Notes: generated by a model not told the origin, from the letters alone. A stretch of 35,271 nt of DNA from Sphingobium arseniciresistens (GCA_029167225.1 JARFNK010000037.1:1-35271); one strand, 5' to 3'; counted from the first letter of the stretch, positions 1 to 9,174 are shown. Translations and numbers: made by a program.

Positions 1-142
1 TTGCTCGGGTTTGCCTGACAGCAAACCATCTTGGCACCTAGATGCCGTGAGCGGGAGCCATCCACCCTATCCGCTTTGAACGCGAAATTCCTTGTTGCCG
101 GCATGGCTCTTCGCTCTGATAATTTTGCTCTTACGCAGACGC

Positions 143-1330
143 CTAAGCCGCCCGCTTCTCTTCCAGGCGTTGCTCGATCAGCGCCATCAGCGCTTCCGCC
201 GCACGCTCGACATGGAAGCGTTCGAGGAAGCTCTCGCGCGCTCTCGTGCCCATCGCAGCGCATTCCTCGTCGCCGAGCATGGCGAAGCGCGCCAGCAGCG
301 CCTTCGCGCCCTCCAGCGTGTCGGGTTCCACCATGCCCGCGCCATCCGCCACCACCTCGCGCCAGATGTTCACCTTGTCGCTGATGAGGACGGGAATGCC
401 GCAGGCCATCGCCTCGGCCACGACGATGCCGAAATTCTCCTGATGCGATGTCAGCACGAAGGCGTCGGCGCCGCGAAACGCGCCGGTCTTGACGTCGCCC
501 TTCAGCATCCCGGGAAAATGCAGCCGCGCGCCGATGCCCAGCGCCTGCGCCCGGGCCTTCAGCTCCGCCACCAGCCCCACCTGATCCGGCCCGGCGATCA
601 CCAGGTCGAGGTCCGGGCTGCCCGCCGCGATCCCTGCGAACGCCTCCACCAGCAGGTCGCAGCCCTTCTTAGGATGGATGCGACTGAGGAACAGCAGGTA
701 GCGCCGCCCAGCCAGCGCGGGCAGGGCATCGCGAAACGCCACCTTCTGCGCATCCGGGTCGCCGCCCACATCGGTCGTGCCATAGCCCACCGACACGCCG
801 TCCACCTTGTAGGGCCAGAAGGCGTCCTGCGCGAGGATACCCTCCTCCTCGCAGGTGAAGAGCACATGGCGCGCATGGCGCAGCAGCGGCCCCTCGGCGA
901 ACCACCAGGACAGCTGCTTGCCCATATGCTTGAGCTTCTGCGACTCCTTGAAATAGGGGTCCAGCATCCCGTGGGTATAGACGAAATAAGGCGTCGGCCC
1001 GCCCGCCAGCGCCTTGTGCGCGGCGCGCGCCATATAGCGCCACAGCCCGCCGACGATCACCGCGTCATAATCGCCCGCATGCGCCTTCAGCCACGGCACC
1101 ACCTGCGGCGAATAGCGATAGCGGTGCAGCAGCTTGCCGTCGCGCGGCGGCCCCATCGCGAAGATCTCGCCGGGATAGTCGGTCAGGTGGGTCTCGCCCG
1201 GCGGATCGAGCGTGAGCAAGTCCTGCCGATGCCCATTGCGCGCCCAGGCCTCGGCAAAGCGGCGCGCGGATTCCACCGGGCCGCCATAATGCGGGTTGGA
1301 CGTCTCGATAAAGCGAAGGATGCGCGTCAT
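143..1330 (-). CDS. GT4-type glycosyltransferase
   Basis: Predicted cytoplasmic retaining glycosyltransferase that adds a sugar to a lipid-linked exopolysaccharide unit. The 395-aa protein has an N-terminal acceptor-side domain with HYGGPVESARRF near residue 14. The C-terminal nucleotide-sugar domain has LSRIHPKKGCDLLVEAF at about 215-231 and the family E-x7-E motif as ENFGIVVAE at 298-306. The start at 1330 (MTRILRF) was chosen because homology begins there; the open frame runs further upstream but that part is arginine-rich, out-of-frame-like sequence. It is the last gene seen of the minus-strand polysaccharide run, 43 bp after the acetyltransferase. Donor and acceptor sugars cannot be told from sequence. 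Confidence 0.9.
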   Translation of the reverse strand: MTRILRFIETSNPHYGGPVESARRFAEAWARNGHRQDLLTLDPPGETHLTDYPGEIFAMGPPRDGKLLHRYRYSPQVVPWLKAHAGDYDAVIVGGLWRYMARAAHKALAGGPTPYFVYTHGMLDPYFKESQKLKHMGKQLSWWFAEGPLLRHARHVLFTCEEEGILAQDAFWPYKVDGVSVGYGTTDVGGDPDAQKVAFRDALPALAGRRYLLFLSRIHPKKGCDLLVEAFAGIAAGSPDLDLVIAGPDQVGLVAELKARAQALGIGARLHFPGMLKGDVKTGAFRGADAFVLTSHQENFGIVVAEAMACGIPVLISDKVNIWREVVADGAGMVEPDTLEGAKALLARFAMLGDEECAAMGTRARESFLERFHVERAAEALMALIEQRLEEKRAA

Positions 1331-1373
1331 CTGTTTCCCCCCAAGCCACTCTTCCCACGGCGGCCCGCAGCGC

Positions 1374-1991
1374 TCATCCCGCCGCCACCGACAGCGCCGG
1401 CGCCTCGCCGGTCCCATGCTCGGCAAAGCGCCGCCGCGGCTTGATCGGCTGGGCCGGATTGCCGCCATAGATCGTCCAGGGCTCCAGATCCTTGAACGTC
1501 ACCGCCGCGCCGCCCAGCACCGCGCCCTCGCCGATCGTCACCCCCGGCCCCACGAACGCGGCGGCCGCCACCCAGGCATGGGCACAGATGCGGATGGGCT
1601 TGGTATAGAGCTGGAAATTCTCCGAATCCGGGTCATGGGTGCCGGTAATCAGCCGCGAGAATTGCGAGACGATGGCATAATCCTCGATCACGATAGGCCC
1701 CTGCGTATAGGCATAGGCCTGCCAACCCAGCACCGATCCCTTGCCCATCGTCAGGTTCGGCGGATACCACACCCGCGCGCTGCCATAGACGCGCGCGCCC
1801 TTCGCCATCTTCGCGCCGAACGCGACCAGCAGCAGCCGGCGCCAGGCGTAGAGTTGCGGCGGCGTCCATGCGGCGAAGAGCAGCCACACGATGTTCCACA
1901 CCAGCCGCAAGAGGATATGCGACCACACAAAGCTGCGCTCGCGGCCCCTCGTCCCATATCGGGTGCCGGTCAGGATCGGGCTGTCGGTCAT
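1374..1991 (-). CDS. WcaF-like hexapeptide-repeat O-acetyltransferase
   Basis: Predicted acyl (probably acetyl) transferase that decorates the exopolysaccharide repeat unit. The 205-aa protein has the left-handed beta-helix style of the LbetaH family, with hexads such as ARVYGSARVWYPPNL and the C-terminal VGPGVTIGEGAVLGGAAV. The histidine of TGTHDP is the likely catalytic base, as in related acetyltransferases. The ending NPAQPIKPRRR resembles the NPA-x-x-IK end common in this family and in colanic-acid WcaF-type enzymes. Its ATG overlaps the TGA of the upstream polymerase gene (ATGA), so the two are probably translationally coupled; this also fixes the start at 1991. Confidence 0.88.
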   Translation of the reverse strand: MTDSPILTGTRYGTRGRERSFVWSHILLRLVWNIVWLLFAAWTPPQLYAWRRLLLVAFGAKMAKGARVYGSARVWYPPNLTMGKGSVLGWQAYAYTQGPIVIEDYAIVSQFSRLITGTHDPDSENFQLYTKPIRICAHAWVAAAAFVGPGVTIGEGAVLGGAAVTFKDLEPWTIYGGNPAQPIKPRRRFAEHGTGEAPALSVAAG

Positions 1992-3289
1992 TGCGGCTCC
2001 CTGTTGTCGATACGGAATGTGGCGATCGGCGCGGCCGTTGCTGCCACGCCCTCGGCCGGCTGCCATGTGATCGCGCGCACGCCGCGCCTTCTGCCGGCAT
2101 GATAGCAATAGCTGCCGACCAGCACGACCAGCGGCAGCATCCAGATATAGCGCCCGTCATGCGCCACCTCGAACAGCGAGTTGAATGCGAAGACGTCCAG
2201 CAGGTACAGCGCCAGCGCGATGGCGAAGATCCGCACCGCCCGGTCGCGCAATCGCAGCGCCAGCAGCGGCGAGGCGATCATCAGCAGCACCACCGAGAAG
2301 TAGATCCAGCCATATTTGGCGGCCAGCCGCAACCCGCTCTCGCTCATCGCCATCTTCACGCCGTTGCGGATCAGCCCATCTTGAAGCAGGCTGATATTCG
2401 TGCCGGCGCCGGTCAGCGGATAGTCGTTGGCGACGGACTGCAGTTCGGAATTGAGCAGCGCCCGCCCTGCCGTCAGATCCTGCCTGGGGGCCTGCGTTTC
2501 CGTCAGCGTACCGCCCGACTGGAAGTTGCGCAGGGTGAAGATCAGGTCGTCCGACATGGTGGTGGCGACGAACATGCCCGCAGCGACAGCCAGCACATGC
2601 ACGCCGTTGCGCGCGCCGCTGCGCAGCGGCAGATGCTCGACCAGCGCAACGCCCAGCACGCAGCCCACGCCAATATAGCCGATCGACGTGCGCGCGACCG
2701 ACAGCAGCGCCAGCGAGAGTACCACCATCACCGCGCGGAAGCTGCGTTTCTCCGCCGCGATGTTGCTCACCGCCATGATCAGCATCAGCATGGCGAAGTC
2801 GATCAGCGCGGAATGGCCGAAATTCTGGGAGAAGATGCGGACACGCTTGCCGTTCAGGAAATCGCTGATCGGGTCGTCCAGCCCAAAGGCGGACGCGAGC
2901 ACAGGCCCTGCCCCGATTCCCACGACGATGAGCAGCAACCCCATCTGCCGCACCCGCACCAGCAACCGGCGCAGCGTCGCCAGGTCCGTGCCCTGCGTCA
3001 TCACGAACAGGCCGATCGTGATGTCGGCGAACGCCACTGACCCCAGGTTGACAATCGTGCGATGACTGTCGCTGTGCGCCGCCAGAAGCAGCAGCATGAA
3101 GACGATCTTGAAGAGGATCAGCAACGGAAAGCGTTGCTGCTTCCCTCCCCGCCCCAGCGCAACCAGCGCCGCCACGCCCAGCACCACATACAGCGCATAG
3201 ACCAGCGGCCATGCGGTCACGCTGAGCAGTGGCACGAGGGCGGAAAGCGCCAGCCAGATGGCCAGCATCACATTGGGGATGCTCAGCAC
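1988..3289 (-). CDS. O-antigen polymerase/ligase-like integral membrane protein (Wzy candidate)
   Basis: A 433-aa polytopic inner-membrane protein with about ten hydrophobic segments and a long periplasmic-type loop around residues 240-320, the layout of Wzy polymerases and WaaL ligases. The loop has LTAGRALLNSELQSVANDYPLTGAG, which matches the 'R-x-x-x-W/L ... P-x-x-G-x-G' arrangement of the Wzy_C region, and then SESGLRLAAKYGW where many relatives have HN-x-x-L. The likely role is polymerising the repeat unit on the periplasmic face. Translation appears to start at GTG 3289, with GGGAG about 8 nt upstream. It sits 27 bp after the GH16 gene and overlaps the acetyltransferase by 4 bp. Polymerase versus ligase cannot be settled from sequence. 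Confidence 0.8.
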   Translation of the reverse strand: MLSIPNVMLAIWLALSALVPLLSVTAWPLVYALYVVLGVAALVALGRGGKQQRFPLLILFKIVFMLLLLAAHSDSHRTIVNLGSVAFADITIGLFVMTQGTDLATLRRLLVRVRQMGLLLIVVGIGAGPVLASAFGLDDPISDFLNGKRVRIFSQNFGHSALIDFAMLMLIMAVSNIAAEKRSFRAVMVVLSLALLSVARTSIGYIGVGCVLGVALVEHLPLRSGARNGVHVLAVAAGMFVATTMSDDLIFTLRNFQSGGTLTETQAPRQDLTAGRALLNSELQSVANDYPLTGAGTNISLLQDGLIRNGVKMAMSESGLRLAAKYGWIYFSVVLLMIASPLLALRLRDRAVRIFAIALALYLLDVFAFNSLFEVAHDGRYIWMLPLVVLVGSYCYHAGRRRGVRAITWQPAEGVAATAAPIATFRIDNREPQ

Positions 3290-3316
3290 GGCCCGCTCCC
3301 ATGGTGAAGGGATGCG

Positions 3317-4135
3317 CTATCTATACACATGCACCCAGTCCACATCCACAGAGGTTGGCTGCGGCCCGCCGGCCCGTTTCTGCGCGCCGACGATCAGGAA
3401 CAGCTTCTGGTCGTCGCACACCTTCGGGCTCGGCGCGGATCCCATCAGAGCGCCGTTGAAATACCAGGAAATTCGCCCCGGCTGCCACAATGCGCCGACC
3501 GTGTTCCACTGCGTCATGTCCGCACCCTGGGGCAGCGGCATGAAGGCATTGTCGTTGGTCCTGCTCTTGTTCGTCTTGCCGTTCCAGTGATGCACGGTGC
3601 CCCAGAAGATGTGCGGGCGACCGCCTTCGAAGATGTCGATCTCGCACCACTCGCCCTTGCCGCCCTCGCCGCCGGATTTCGTGCGGTCGCGGCTCAGCAG
3701 CCAGAAGGCCGGCCAGTTGAACCGGTCCGGCGCAAAGCGCAGCCGGGTCTCGAAAAAGCCATAGTGGAACACTCTGGGCTTCGCGCCGGCCTTGCGCGGC
3801 CATGTGGAGAGAAAGGCCATGCTGGTGACGGACTGCGGCATGACATCGGCCCTCGCCCGCACATAGCCGTCCTGGATCGTGAAATTGCCCGGCGCCACCG
3901 GCGCGCGATACCACAGGTTGTTGTACCAGCGATGCGTGCCGCCGCCGTCGGGGCTCAGGTCGAGATCGGAAAATTCGTCCGCGAAGACCAGCCGGTCATA
4001 TCCTGCGGCCGCAGCAGCGGCGGGCACCTGCGACCGCGCCCCGGCCGCCATCGCGGCCGAGCCAGCGCCACCGGCATACGCAGCCGCCATGACCGTCATG
4101 GCCGTCACCATCGCCGGGATCATCCTTCGCGTCAT
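3317..4135 (-). CDS. Secreted glycoside hydrolase family 16 protein
   Basis: Predicted extracytoplasmic endo-glycanase. The 272-aa protein begins with a basic, alanine-rich signal peptide (about residues 1-31) and then a concanavalin-A-like GH16 domain. The catalytic motif E-x-D-x-x-E is visible as EWCEIDIFE, with E165 as probable nucleophile, D167 as helper and E170 as acid/base. Aromatic residues typical of the substrate cleft (WPAFWLL, WYFNGAL) are present. It lies inside the polysaccharide operon; GH16 enzymes such as ExoK and ExsH trim succinoglycan in Sinorhizobium, so processing of this locus's own polymer is a reasonable inference. Its start overlaps the stop of the upstream glycosyltransferase (ATGA). 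Confidence 0.9.
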   Translation of the reverse strand: MTRRMIPAMVTAMTVMAAAYAGGAGSAAMAAGARSQVPAAAAAAGYDRLVFADEFSDLDLSPDGGGTHRWYNNLWYRAPVAPGNFTIQDGYVRARADVMPQSVTSMAFLSTWPRKAGAKPRVFHYGFFETRLRFAPDRFNWPAFWLLSRDRTKSGGEGGKGEWCEIDIFEGGRPHIFWGTVHHWNGKTNKSRTNDNAFMPLPQGADMTQWNTVGALWQPGRISWYFNGALMGSAPSPKVCDDQKLFLIVGAQKRAGGPQPTSVDVDWVHVYR

Positions 4136-5277
4136 GCCAGCACCAATGCCTCCAGGTTCCTCTGGAAGGCTTGCGCCGAATACAGCTGCTCCACCTTGGC
4201 GCGCCCGGCGGCGGCAAAGCGCCGGGCCTTTTCCCGGTCGCGCAGCAGGTCGATCATCGCGCGCGCCATCGCGTCGATATCGGCCGGATCGACGGCAAAG
4301 CCATCCACCCCGTCGGCCACCACTTCCCCGCCCGCGCCATAGCGCGACGCAATCACCGGCAATCCGCGCAACCAGGCTTCCAGATAGACGATGCCGAAGC
4401 CTTCCTTGGAGGATGGCAGGGCAAACAGCGCCGCCCCGGCATAGGCCTGCGCCAGTTCCTCCTCGGTCACGAAGCCGGCGAAATCGACATAGCCCTCCAC
4501 GCCCAAAGCCTGCGCCAGCGCTTCCAGTTCCTCGCGCAGCGCGCCATCGCCGATGATGGTGAGGCGAGCGGCCGGCACCGCCTCCAGCACCTGCGGCAGC
4601 GCGCGGATCAGCGCATCGACATGCTTTTCCCGCTCGGTCGCCGCCAGCCGGGAAACCGCCAGCACCTGCGCGCCGGGCATGTCGCGCGCCGGCGTCTCGG
4701 TCACGTCTACGGCATTGGGGAACAGCGAGAATTTGTCCATCGGCACCCCGAACGCCCTGGCCATCAGGCTGCGGGAATAAGCGCTGACGATGGCGATTTG
4801 ATCCACGGCGAGCCGAAAGAACCGCGGCTCCCAGCTTTTTGGCTGGCGATAGAGGGGGTCGCCCCACACCTCTACCCCATGCGCGAACAGGATGACCCGC
4901 CCGCGCGGCCGCAACAGCCGGAACAGCATAGCGAAGGGCAACAGGTTGATATGCCCGAGCAACAACAGATCAGCGCGCCACCCGGCCTTCAAGAACGCCA
5001 GCGCAAAGCGGGCGCGCGATCCGCCCGCTCCCATGCTCCGCGCCGGACCGATGGTGCCGGTGCCGCCACGCTGCGCCATGGCATCGGCGGGATCGGCCAG
5101 CATCAGCACAGAGAGCCTGGCCGGCCTGTCGCTCCCCGGCGCCAAGTGCGGCCCGGCAGCGATCCGCTCCAATGTCTCGATCACGCGGCGATTGAACCGC
5201 TGGATACCGCCATGCGCGCCATAGGCGGAAAGCCCCGCAAACAGGATCGTCGGCATGGCACGATCATCCGGCATCAT
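4132..5277 (-). CDS. GT4-type glycosyltransferase
   Basis: Predicted retaining glycosyltransferase for repeat-unit assembly at the inner face of the membrane. The 381-aa protein has the N-terminal GAHGGIQRFNRRVIETL loop, and in the C-terminal GT-B domain VSRLAATEREKHVDALIRALP followed by the E-x7-E motif in KEGFGIVYLEAWLRGLPVI. A hydrophobic patch (LLLLGHINLLPFAMLF) may help membrane association. The start at 5277 is supported by a GGAGG ribosome site 3-6 nt upstream of tandem ATGs; an internal ATG at 5256 is possible. It overlaps the GH16 gene by 4 bp and follows the fucose-synthase gene after 136 bp in which no further gene is seen. Confidence 0.9.
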   Translation of the reverse strand: MMPDDRAMPTILFAGLSAYGAHGGIQRFNRRVIETLERIAAGPHLAPGSDRPARLSVLMLADPADAMAQRGGTGTIGPARSMGAGGSRARFALAFLKAGWRADLLLLGHINLLPFAMLFRLLRPRGRVILFAHGVEVWGDPLYRQPKSWEPRFFRLAVDQIAIVSAYSRSLMARAFGVPMDKFSLFPNAVDVTETPARDMPGAQVLAVSRLAATEREKHVDALIRALPQVLEAVPAARLTIIGDGALREELEALAQALGVEGYVDFAGFVTEEELAQAYAGAALFALPSSKEGFGIVYLEAWLRGLPVIASRYGAGGEVVADGVDGFAVDPADIDAMARAMIDLLRDREKARRFAAAGRAKVEQLYSAQAFQRNLEALVLA

Positions 5278-5413
5278 AGCCCTCCGCTTCGGCCCACAGC
5301 TCGCTCCGGTCGCCCGGCCATCAAATGCCTTCTCCCCGGACCATCCGGCGAAAAGGCCGCAATCGGCGCGCCGTCACCAGCGCGCCATTATCGGCATCAG
5401 TCGCGCCGCATCC

Positions 5414-6367
5414 TCAGGCGACAAGCCGCTCCTGCTTCAGGAACCAGTCGTACACACCGGCTATCCCTTCCTGAAGACCGATCGACGGCGACCAGCCCAG
5501 AGCGTGCAATTTCTCGGACGACATCAACTTGCGCGGCGTCCCGTCAGGCTTGCTCGTGTCGCGCACGATCTCCCCGGCAAAGCCCACCGCCTGCGTCACC
5601 ATCTGCGTCAGTTCCAGGATCGTCACGTCGCTGCCCGATCCCACATTCACATGCTCGTCGCCCGAATAGGTCTTCATCAGGAACACGCAGGCATCGGCCA
5701 GGTCGTCGACATGCAGAAACTCGCGGCGCGGCGTGCCCGTGCCCCAGATCTCGATGCTTGCCGCACCCTTCTGCCGCGCGTCATGCGCCTTGCGGATCAG
5801 CGCGGGCAGCACATGGCTCGACTGCAGGTCGAAATTGTCGCCGGGGCCATAGAGGTTCGTCGGCATAGCGGAGATATAGTCACGGCCATGCTGGCGCCTG
5901 TACGCCTGGCACAGCTTGATGCCGGCGATCTTGGCGACCGCATACCATTCGTTGGTCGGCTCCAGCGCGCCGGTCAGCAGCGCGCCTTCCTCGATCGGCT
6001 GGGGCGCGAACTTGGGATAGATGCACGATGAGCCAAGGAACAGCAGCTTGGCCACGTCCACCCGGTGCGCCGCCTCGATGATGTTCGCCTCGATCATCAG
6101 ATTGTCGTAGAGGAAATCCGCCGGGAAGCTGTCGTTCGCCAGGATGCCGCCGACCTTCGCCGCCGCCAGGAACACCGCGTCGGGCCGCTCCGCCTCGAAC
6201 CAGCCCCGCACCGCGGCCTGGTCCTTCAGGTCCAGGTCCGCACGCGCCGCCGTCAGGATCTCGCAATCCTCACGCGCGAGCCGCCGCACGATGGCGGAGC
6301 CCACCATGCCGCGATGCCCCGCCACGAACACGCGCTTGCCCGCGAGTGCAAAGGGTTCTCCGATCAT
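5414..6367 (-). CDS. fcl: GDP-L-fucose synthase
   Basis: Catalyses the last step to GDP-L-fucose: epimerisation at C3 and C5 and NADPH reduction of GDP-4-keto-6-deoxy-mannose made by Gmd. The 317-aa protein is of normal length. It has the N-terminal Rossmann motif [11 protein letters not shown] (residues 15-25), the SDR active-site serine region GSSCIYP (112-118), the Y-x3-K pair as Y142 and K146, and H185 in the [15 protein letters not shown] stretch. Most relatives have a proline before the catalytic tyrosine (NEPYAIAK); here it is tryptophan (NEWYAVAK). It follows gmd by 18 bp, the usual pairing for fucose-containing polysaccharides. Confidence 0.96.
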   Translation of the reverse strand: MIGEPFALAGKRVFVAGHRGMVGSAIVRRLAREDCEILTAARADLDLKDQAAVRGWFEAERPDAVFLAAAKVGGILANDSFPADFLYDNLMIEANIIEAAHRVDVAKLLFLGSSCIYPKFAPQPIEEGALLTGALEPTNEWYAVAKIAGIKLCQAYRRQHGRDYISAMPTNLYGPGDNFDLQSSHVLPALIRKAHDARQKGAASIEIWGTGTPRREFLHVDDLADACVFLMKTYSGDEHVNVGSGSDVTILELTQMVTQAVGFAGEIVRDTSKPDGTPRKLMSSEKLHALGWSPSIGLQEGIAGVYDWFLKQERLVA

Positions 6368-6385
6368 GCCGTCATCCTCCGCATG

Positions 6386-7453
6386 TCAGGCATCCTTCGC
6401 GATCGGCGCGTCGCGCATCTCGACAAGGTCCGCCTGCACCATCTCGCGCGCCAGTTCGCGCACGGAGATTTCGTGGGTCCAGCCCAGCTTGGTGCGCGCC
6501 TTGGTCGGGTCGCCGATCAGCAGGTCGACCTCGGTCGGGCGGAAATAGCGGGGATCGACCTCGACCAGGCACTTGCCGCTTTCCGTGCAATAGCCCTTCT
6601 CCTCCTCGCCCTCGCCTTCCCAGCGCAGCGTGATGCCGACATCCTCGAACGCCCATTCGACAAAGCCACGCACCGGCGTCGTCTGGCCGGTCGCCAGCAC
6701 ATAGTCGTCGGGTTCGTCCTGCTGCAGCATCATCCACATGCCGCGCACATATTCACGCGCATGGCCCCAGTCGCGCTTGGCGTCCAGATTGCCCAGCCAC
6801 AGCTTCTCCTGCCGCCCCAGCTTGATCGCCGCCGCCGCCCGCGTGATCTTGCGCGTCACGAAGGTCTCGCCGCGCAGCGGGCTCTCATGGTTGAACAAGA
6901 TGCCGTTGGAGGCGTGCATGCCATAGGCCTCGCGATAGTTCACCACGATCCAGTAGCCATAGAGCTTCGCCACGCCATAGGGCGATCGCGGATAGAAGGG
7001 CGTCTTCTCGCTCTGCGGCACTTCCTGCACCAGCCCGTAAAGTTCCGACGTCGACGCCTGGTAGAAGCGCGTCTCCTTCTCCATCCCCAGGATGCGGATC
7101 GCCTCCAGCAGCCGCAACGTGCCCACCGCATCGGCATTGGCGGTATATTCGGGCGTTTCGAAGCTAACGGCGACGTGGCTCTGCGCCGCGAGGTTATAAA
7201 TCTCCGTCGGGCGCGTTTCCTGCACGATACGGATCAGATTGGTGGCGTCCGTCAGGTCGCCATAGTGCAAGTGGAACTTCGCCCCTTCGACATGGGGATC
7301 CTGATAGATATGCTCGATACGCCCGGTGTTGAAGGACGAGGAACGCCGCTTCACACCATGCACCTCATAGCCCTTCGAAAGGAGCAGTTCGGAGAGATAC
7401 GCTCCGTCCTGGCCAGTGGCGCCCGTGATCAAGGCTACTTTACGATCAGCCAC
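6386..7453 (-). CDS. gmd: GDP-mannose 4,6-dehydratase
   Basis: Converts GDP-D-mannose to GDP-4-keto-6-deoxy-D-mannose using a bound NADP cofactor, the first committed step to GDP-L-fucose. The extended-SDR features are clear: nucleotide-binding GATGQDG (residues 11-17), catalytic T135, E137 in STSELYG, Y159 and K163 in YGVAK, and the [16 protein letters not shown] signature. A GTG start at 7453 is preferred: it is preceded by AAGGGA at good spacing and gives 355 aa with the Rossmann fold at the very N-terminus. The open frame continues upstream, but those residues are unlike the family. It is the first gene of the minus-strand polysaccharide run. Confidence 0.96.
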   Translation of the reverse strand: MADRKVALITGATGQDGAYLSELLLSKGYEVHGVKRRSSSFNTGRIEHIYQDPHVEGAKFHLHYGDLTDATNLIRIVQETRPTEIYNLAAQSHVAVSFETPEYTANADAVGTLRLLEAIRILGMEKETRFYQASTSELYGLVQEVPQSEKTPFYPRSPYGVAKLYGYWIVVNYREAYGMHASNGILFNHESPLRGETFVTRKITRAAAAIKLGRQEKLWLGNLDAKRDWGHAREYVRGMWMMLQQDEPDDYVLATGQTTPVRGFVEWAFEDVGITLRWEGEGEEEKGYCTESGKCLVEVDPRYFRPTEVDLLIGDPTKARTKLGWTHEISVRELAREMVQADLVEMRDAPIAKDA

Positions 7454-7739
7454 TTGGTCCCTTTCGAAATGGATAAGGATGTTCAAATTCGCAAATGCAC
7501 AAACACAAGGCAAGAGGGATCCATCGCGTAAATCCAAGTGTTAGACGCAGGATCACGGCTCGTCGCGAGAAAAGGGCAACCCTTGGAGAATATCGTGCAA
7601 CTCTCTAGAATCGGTCCATAAACTTCTTATGAGCGCTACGGAATAGTATATTGCCCCGGCGGTCAGACTGCACGATACGTATCGCGCCACCGGGCAAAAT
7701 TTCGCACTCGCAGCAAATTCACCATTGCGGAGAATTGTG
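7454..7739. promoter_or_regulatory. Divergent promoter region of the polysaccharide locus
   Basis: This stretch separates gmd (minus) from the WcaI-like gene (plus) and must hold promoters for both arms. It is visibly richer in A/T than the genes around it. A perfect 12-bp palindrome, CGATACGTATCG, lies at 7673-7684 and is a candidate operator. No RNA gene or convincing coding frame was seen here, and no clear sigma-70 box pair could be assigned. Confidence 0.45.
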
Positions 7740-7838
7740 ATGAACGAGCCGCCGAAGCTCCTATCGAATGCCTCCCGCGCGGCGCCGCGCGCGACCAGTG
7801 CTGCCAAGGATTTTGCGCGATCGGAGCACGGATTTTGA
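7740..7838 (+). CDS. Possible 32-aa upstream ORF coupled to the WcaI-like gene
   Basis: A small frame starts at ATG 7740, with GGAG 7 nt upstream, and ends in TGA at 7836-7838. The stop overlaps the TTG start of the next gene (TTTGA). The peptide is basic and alanine/serine-rich with no recognised domain. It could be a leader that couples translation to the weak TTG start, or chance. It has no independent support. Confidence 0.3.
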   Translation: MNEPPKLLSNASRAAPRATSAAKDFARSEHGF

Positions 7839-9094
7839 AATTGCTGCTGATCGGCGTGAATTATCATCCCGAACCGGTCGGCATCGGCCCGTTCAGCGCG
7901 CGCATGGCCGACAGTTTCGCCGAGTCCGGCTCTCAGGTTAAGGCGATCACCGCGCCCCCTTCCTATCCCGACTGGCAGATCGCCAGGGGCTATGCCAATC
8001 GCTGGCGCAGCGAGATGCGCAACGGCGTTTCGGTCACGCGCTGCCCGGTCTACATCCCGTCGAACCCCACCGGCCTGCGCCGCCTGGTCCATCTGGCGAG
8101 CTTCAGCCTGTCGAGCCTGTTTCCGGCACTGTCATCCGCCCTGCGGATGCGCCCGCATGTGGTGATGTGCATCGCGCCTTCGATCATGGCCGTGCCGATC
8201 GCATGGATCGCCGCGCGGCTGAGCGGCGCGCGGCTTTGGATCCACATCCAGGATTTCGAGGTGGAGGCCGCCACCGCGACCGGGCTGCTCAAGGAAGGCG
8301 GTATCATTTCGCGCATCGCCGCGACGGTCGAGCGCTGGCTGCTGGGCCGCGCCGACGTGGTGAGCACGATCTCGGCCGCCATGTGCCGGCGGCTCAAGCG
8401 CAAGGGCGTAGAGGAGCATCGCATCGTCGAGTTTCGCAACTGGGCGGAAATCGACGCGATAGGCCCGCTCGACCACCCGTCGCGCTATCGCGAGGAATGG
8501 TCGCTCTCCGCTCCCCATGTCGCGCTCTATTCCGGCAATATCGCCAACAAGCAGGGCATCGAGATCATCGTCGAGGCGGCCGCGCGGCTGAAGCACCGGC
8601 GCGACCTGCAATTCGTGATCTGCGGCAATGGCGCCAACCGCGCCAACCTGGAGGAAGCCGCGACCGAGGCGGGATGCAGCAACATCCTGTTCCAGGATCT
8701 CCAGCCACGCGATGCACTCAACGAGTTGCTGGGGGCAGCCACCGTGCATCTGCTGCCGCAGATCGCCGGCGCGGCGGACCTCGTCCTTCCCTCGAAGCTG
8801 GCCAACATGCTTGCGTCCGGTCGCCCGGTGATCGCCACGGCCGATCCGGGTACCGGCCTTGCCGAAGAGGTTTCGGGATGCGGTCTCGTCGTGCCACCGG
8901 GAGACGGGAGCGCGCTGGCCGACGCGATCGAGACCCTGATCGAGGATCCCGGCGCCTGCGCGGCCTATGGCGCATCTGCCCGGCGGCGCGCGCAGGAGCG
9001 CTGGAGCGAGGGCATGATCCTCGACCGCCTCAAGGGACAGGTCGACACGCTCGTCGCGACCGAGCGTCCCCGCGCCCGTTCCCCCGTGCTGTAA
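7835..9094 (+). CDS. WcaI-like GT4 glycosyltransferase
   Basis: Predicted cytoplasmic glycosyltransferase of the WcaI type; in colanic acid synthesis WcaI is usually assigned as a fucosyltransferase. The 419-aa protein starts directly with the family opening (MKLLLIGVNYHPEPVGIG), then APPSYPDWQ, a central IHIQDFEVEAA, and YSGNIANKQGIEIIVEAAARL in the C-terminal domain. LPSKLANMLASGRPVIA takes the place of the usual E-x7-E region, as in WcaI relatives. The start codon is TTG at 7835, chosen from homology, with a weak GGAG about 9 nt upstream. Its divergence from gmd and fcl fits a fucose-transferring role, but donor identity is inference. Confidence 0.88.
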   Translation: MKLLLIGVNYHPEPVGIGPFSARMADSFAESGSQVKAITAPPSYPDWQIARGYANRWRSEMRNGVSVTRCPVYIPSNPTGLRRLVHLASFSLSSLFPALSSALRMRPHVVMCIAPSIMAVPIAWIAARLSGARLWIHIQDFEVEAATATGLLKEGGIISRIAATVERWLLGRADVVSTISAAMCRRLKRKGVEEHRIVEFRNWAEIDAIGPLDHPSRYREEWSLSAPHVALYSGNIANKQGIEIIVEAAARLKHRRDLQFVICGNGANRANLEEAATEAGCSNILFQDLQPRDALNELLGAATVHLLPQIAGAADLVLPSKLANMLASGRPVIATADPGTGLAEEVSGCGLVVPPGDGSALADAIETLIEDPGACAAYGASARRRAQERWSEGMILDRLKGQVDTLVATERPRARSPVL

Positions 9095-9158
9095 GGCACG
9101 CCCATGCCCTGACGGCTATGTCCCTCTACCGATTCCGACCCACCGGAACGGCCCCATG

Positions 9159-9174
9159 ATCCCGGGATTTTTTT
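9159..9174 (+). terminator. Palindrome plus T-run after the WcaI-like gene
   Basis: A 10-bp palindrome ATCCCGGGAT runs straight into seven T residues (9168-9174). With no loop it would form only a short stem, so it is a weak terminator candidate; it could equally be an operator ahead of the next gene. Confidence 0.25.

Noticed and set aside
8-27. Seven-bp hairpin GGTTTGC / GCAAACC at the window edge
   Set aside because: Short stem, no T-run and no gene to attach it to within the window.
3317-4867. Reading the GH16 gene as a 516-aa protein
   Set aside because: The extra upstream part overlaps the glycosyltransferase in another frame, and a signal peptide begins at 4135 with an ATGA overlap.
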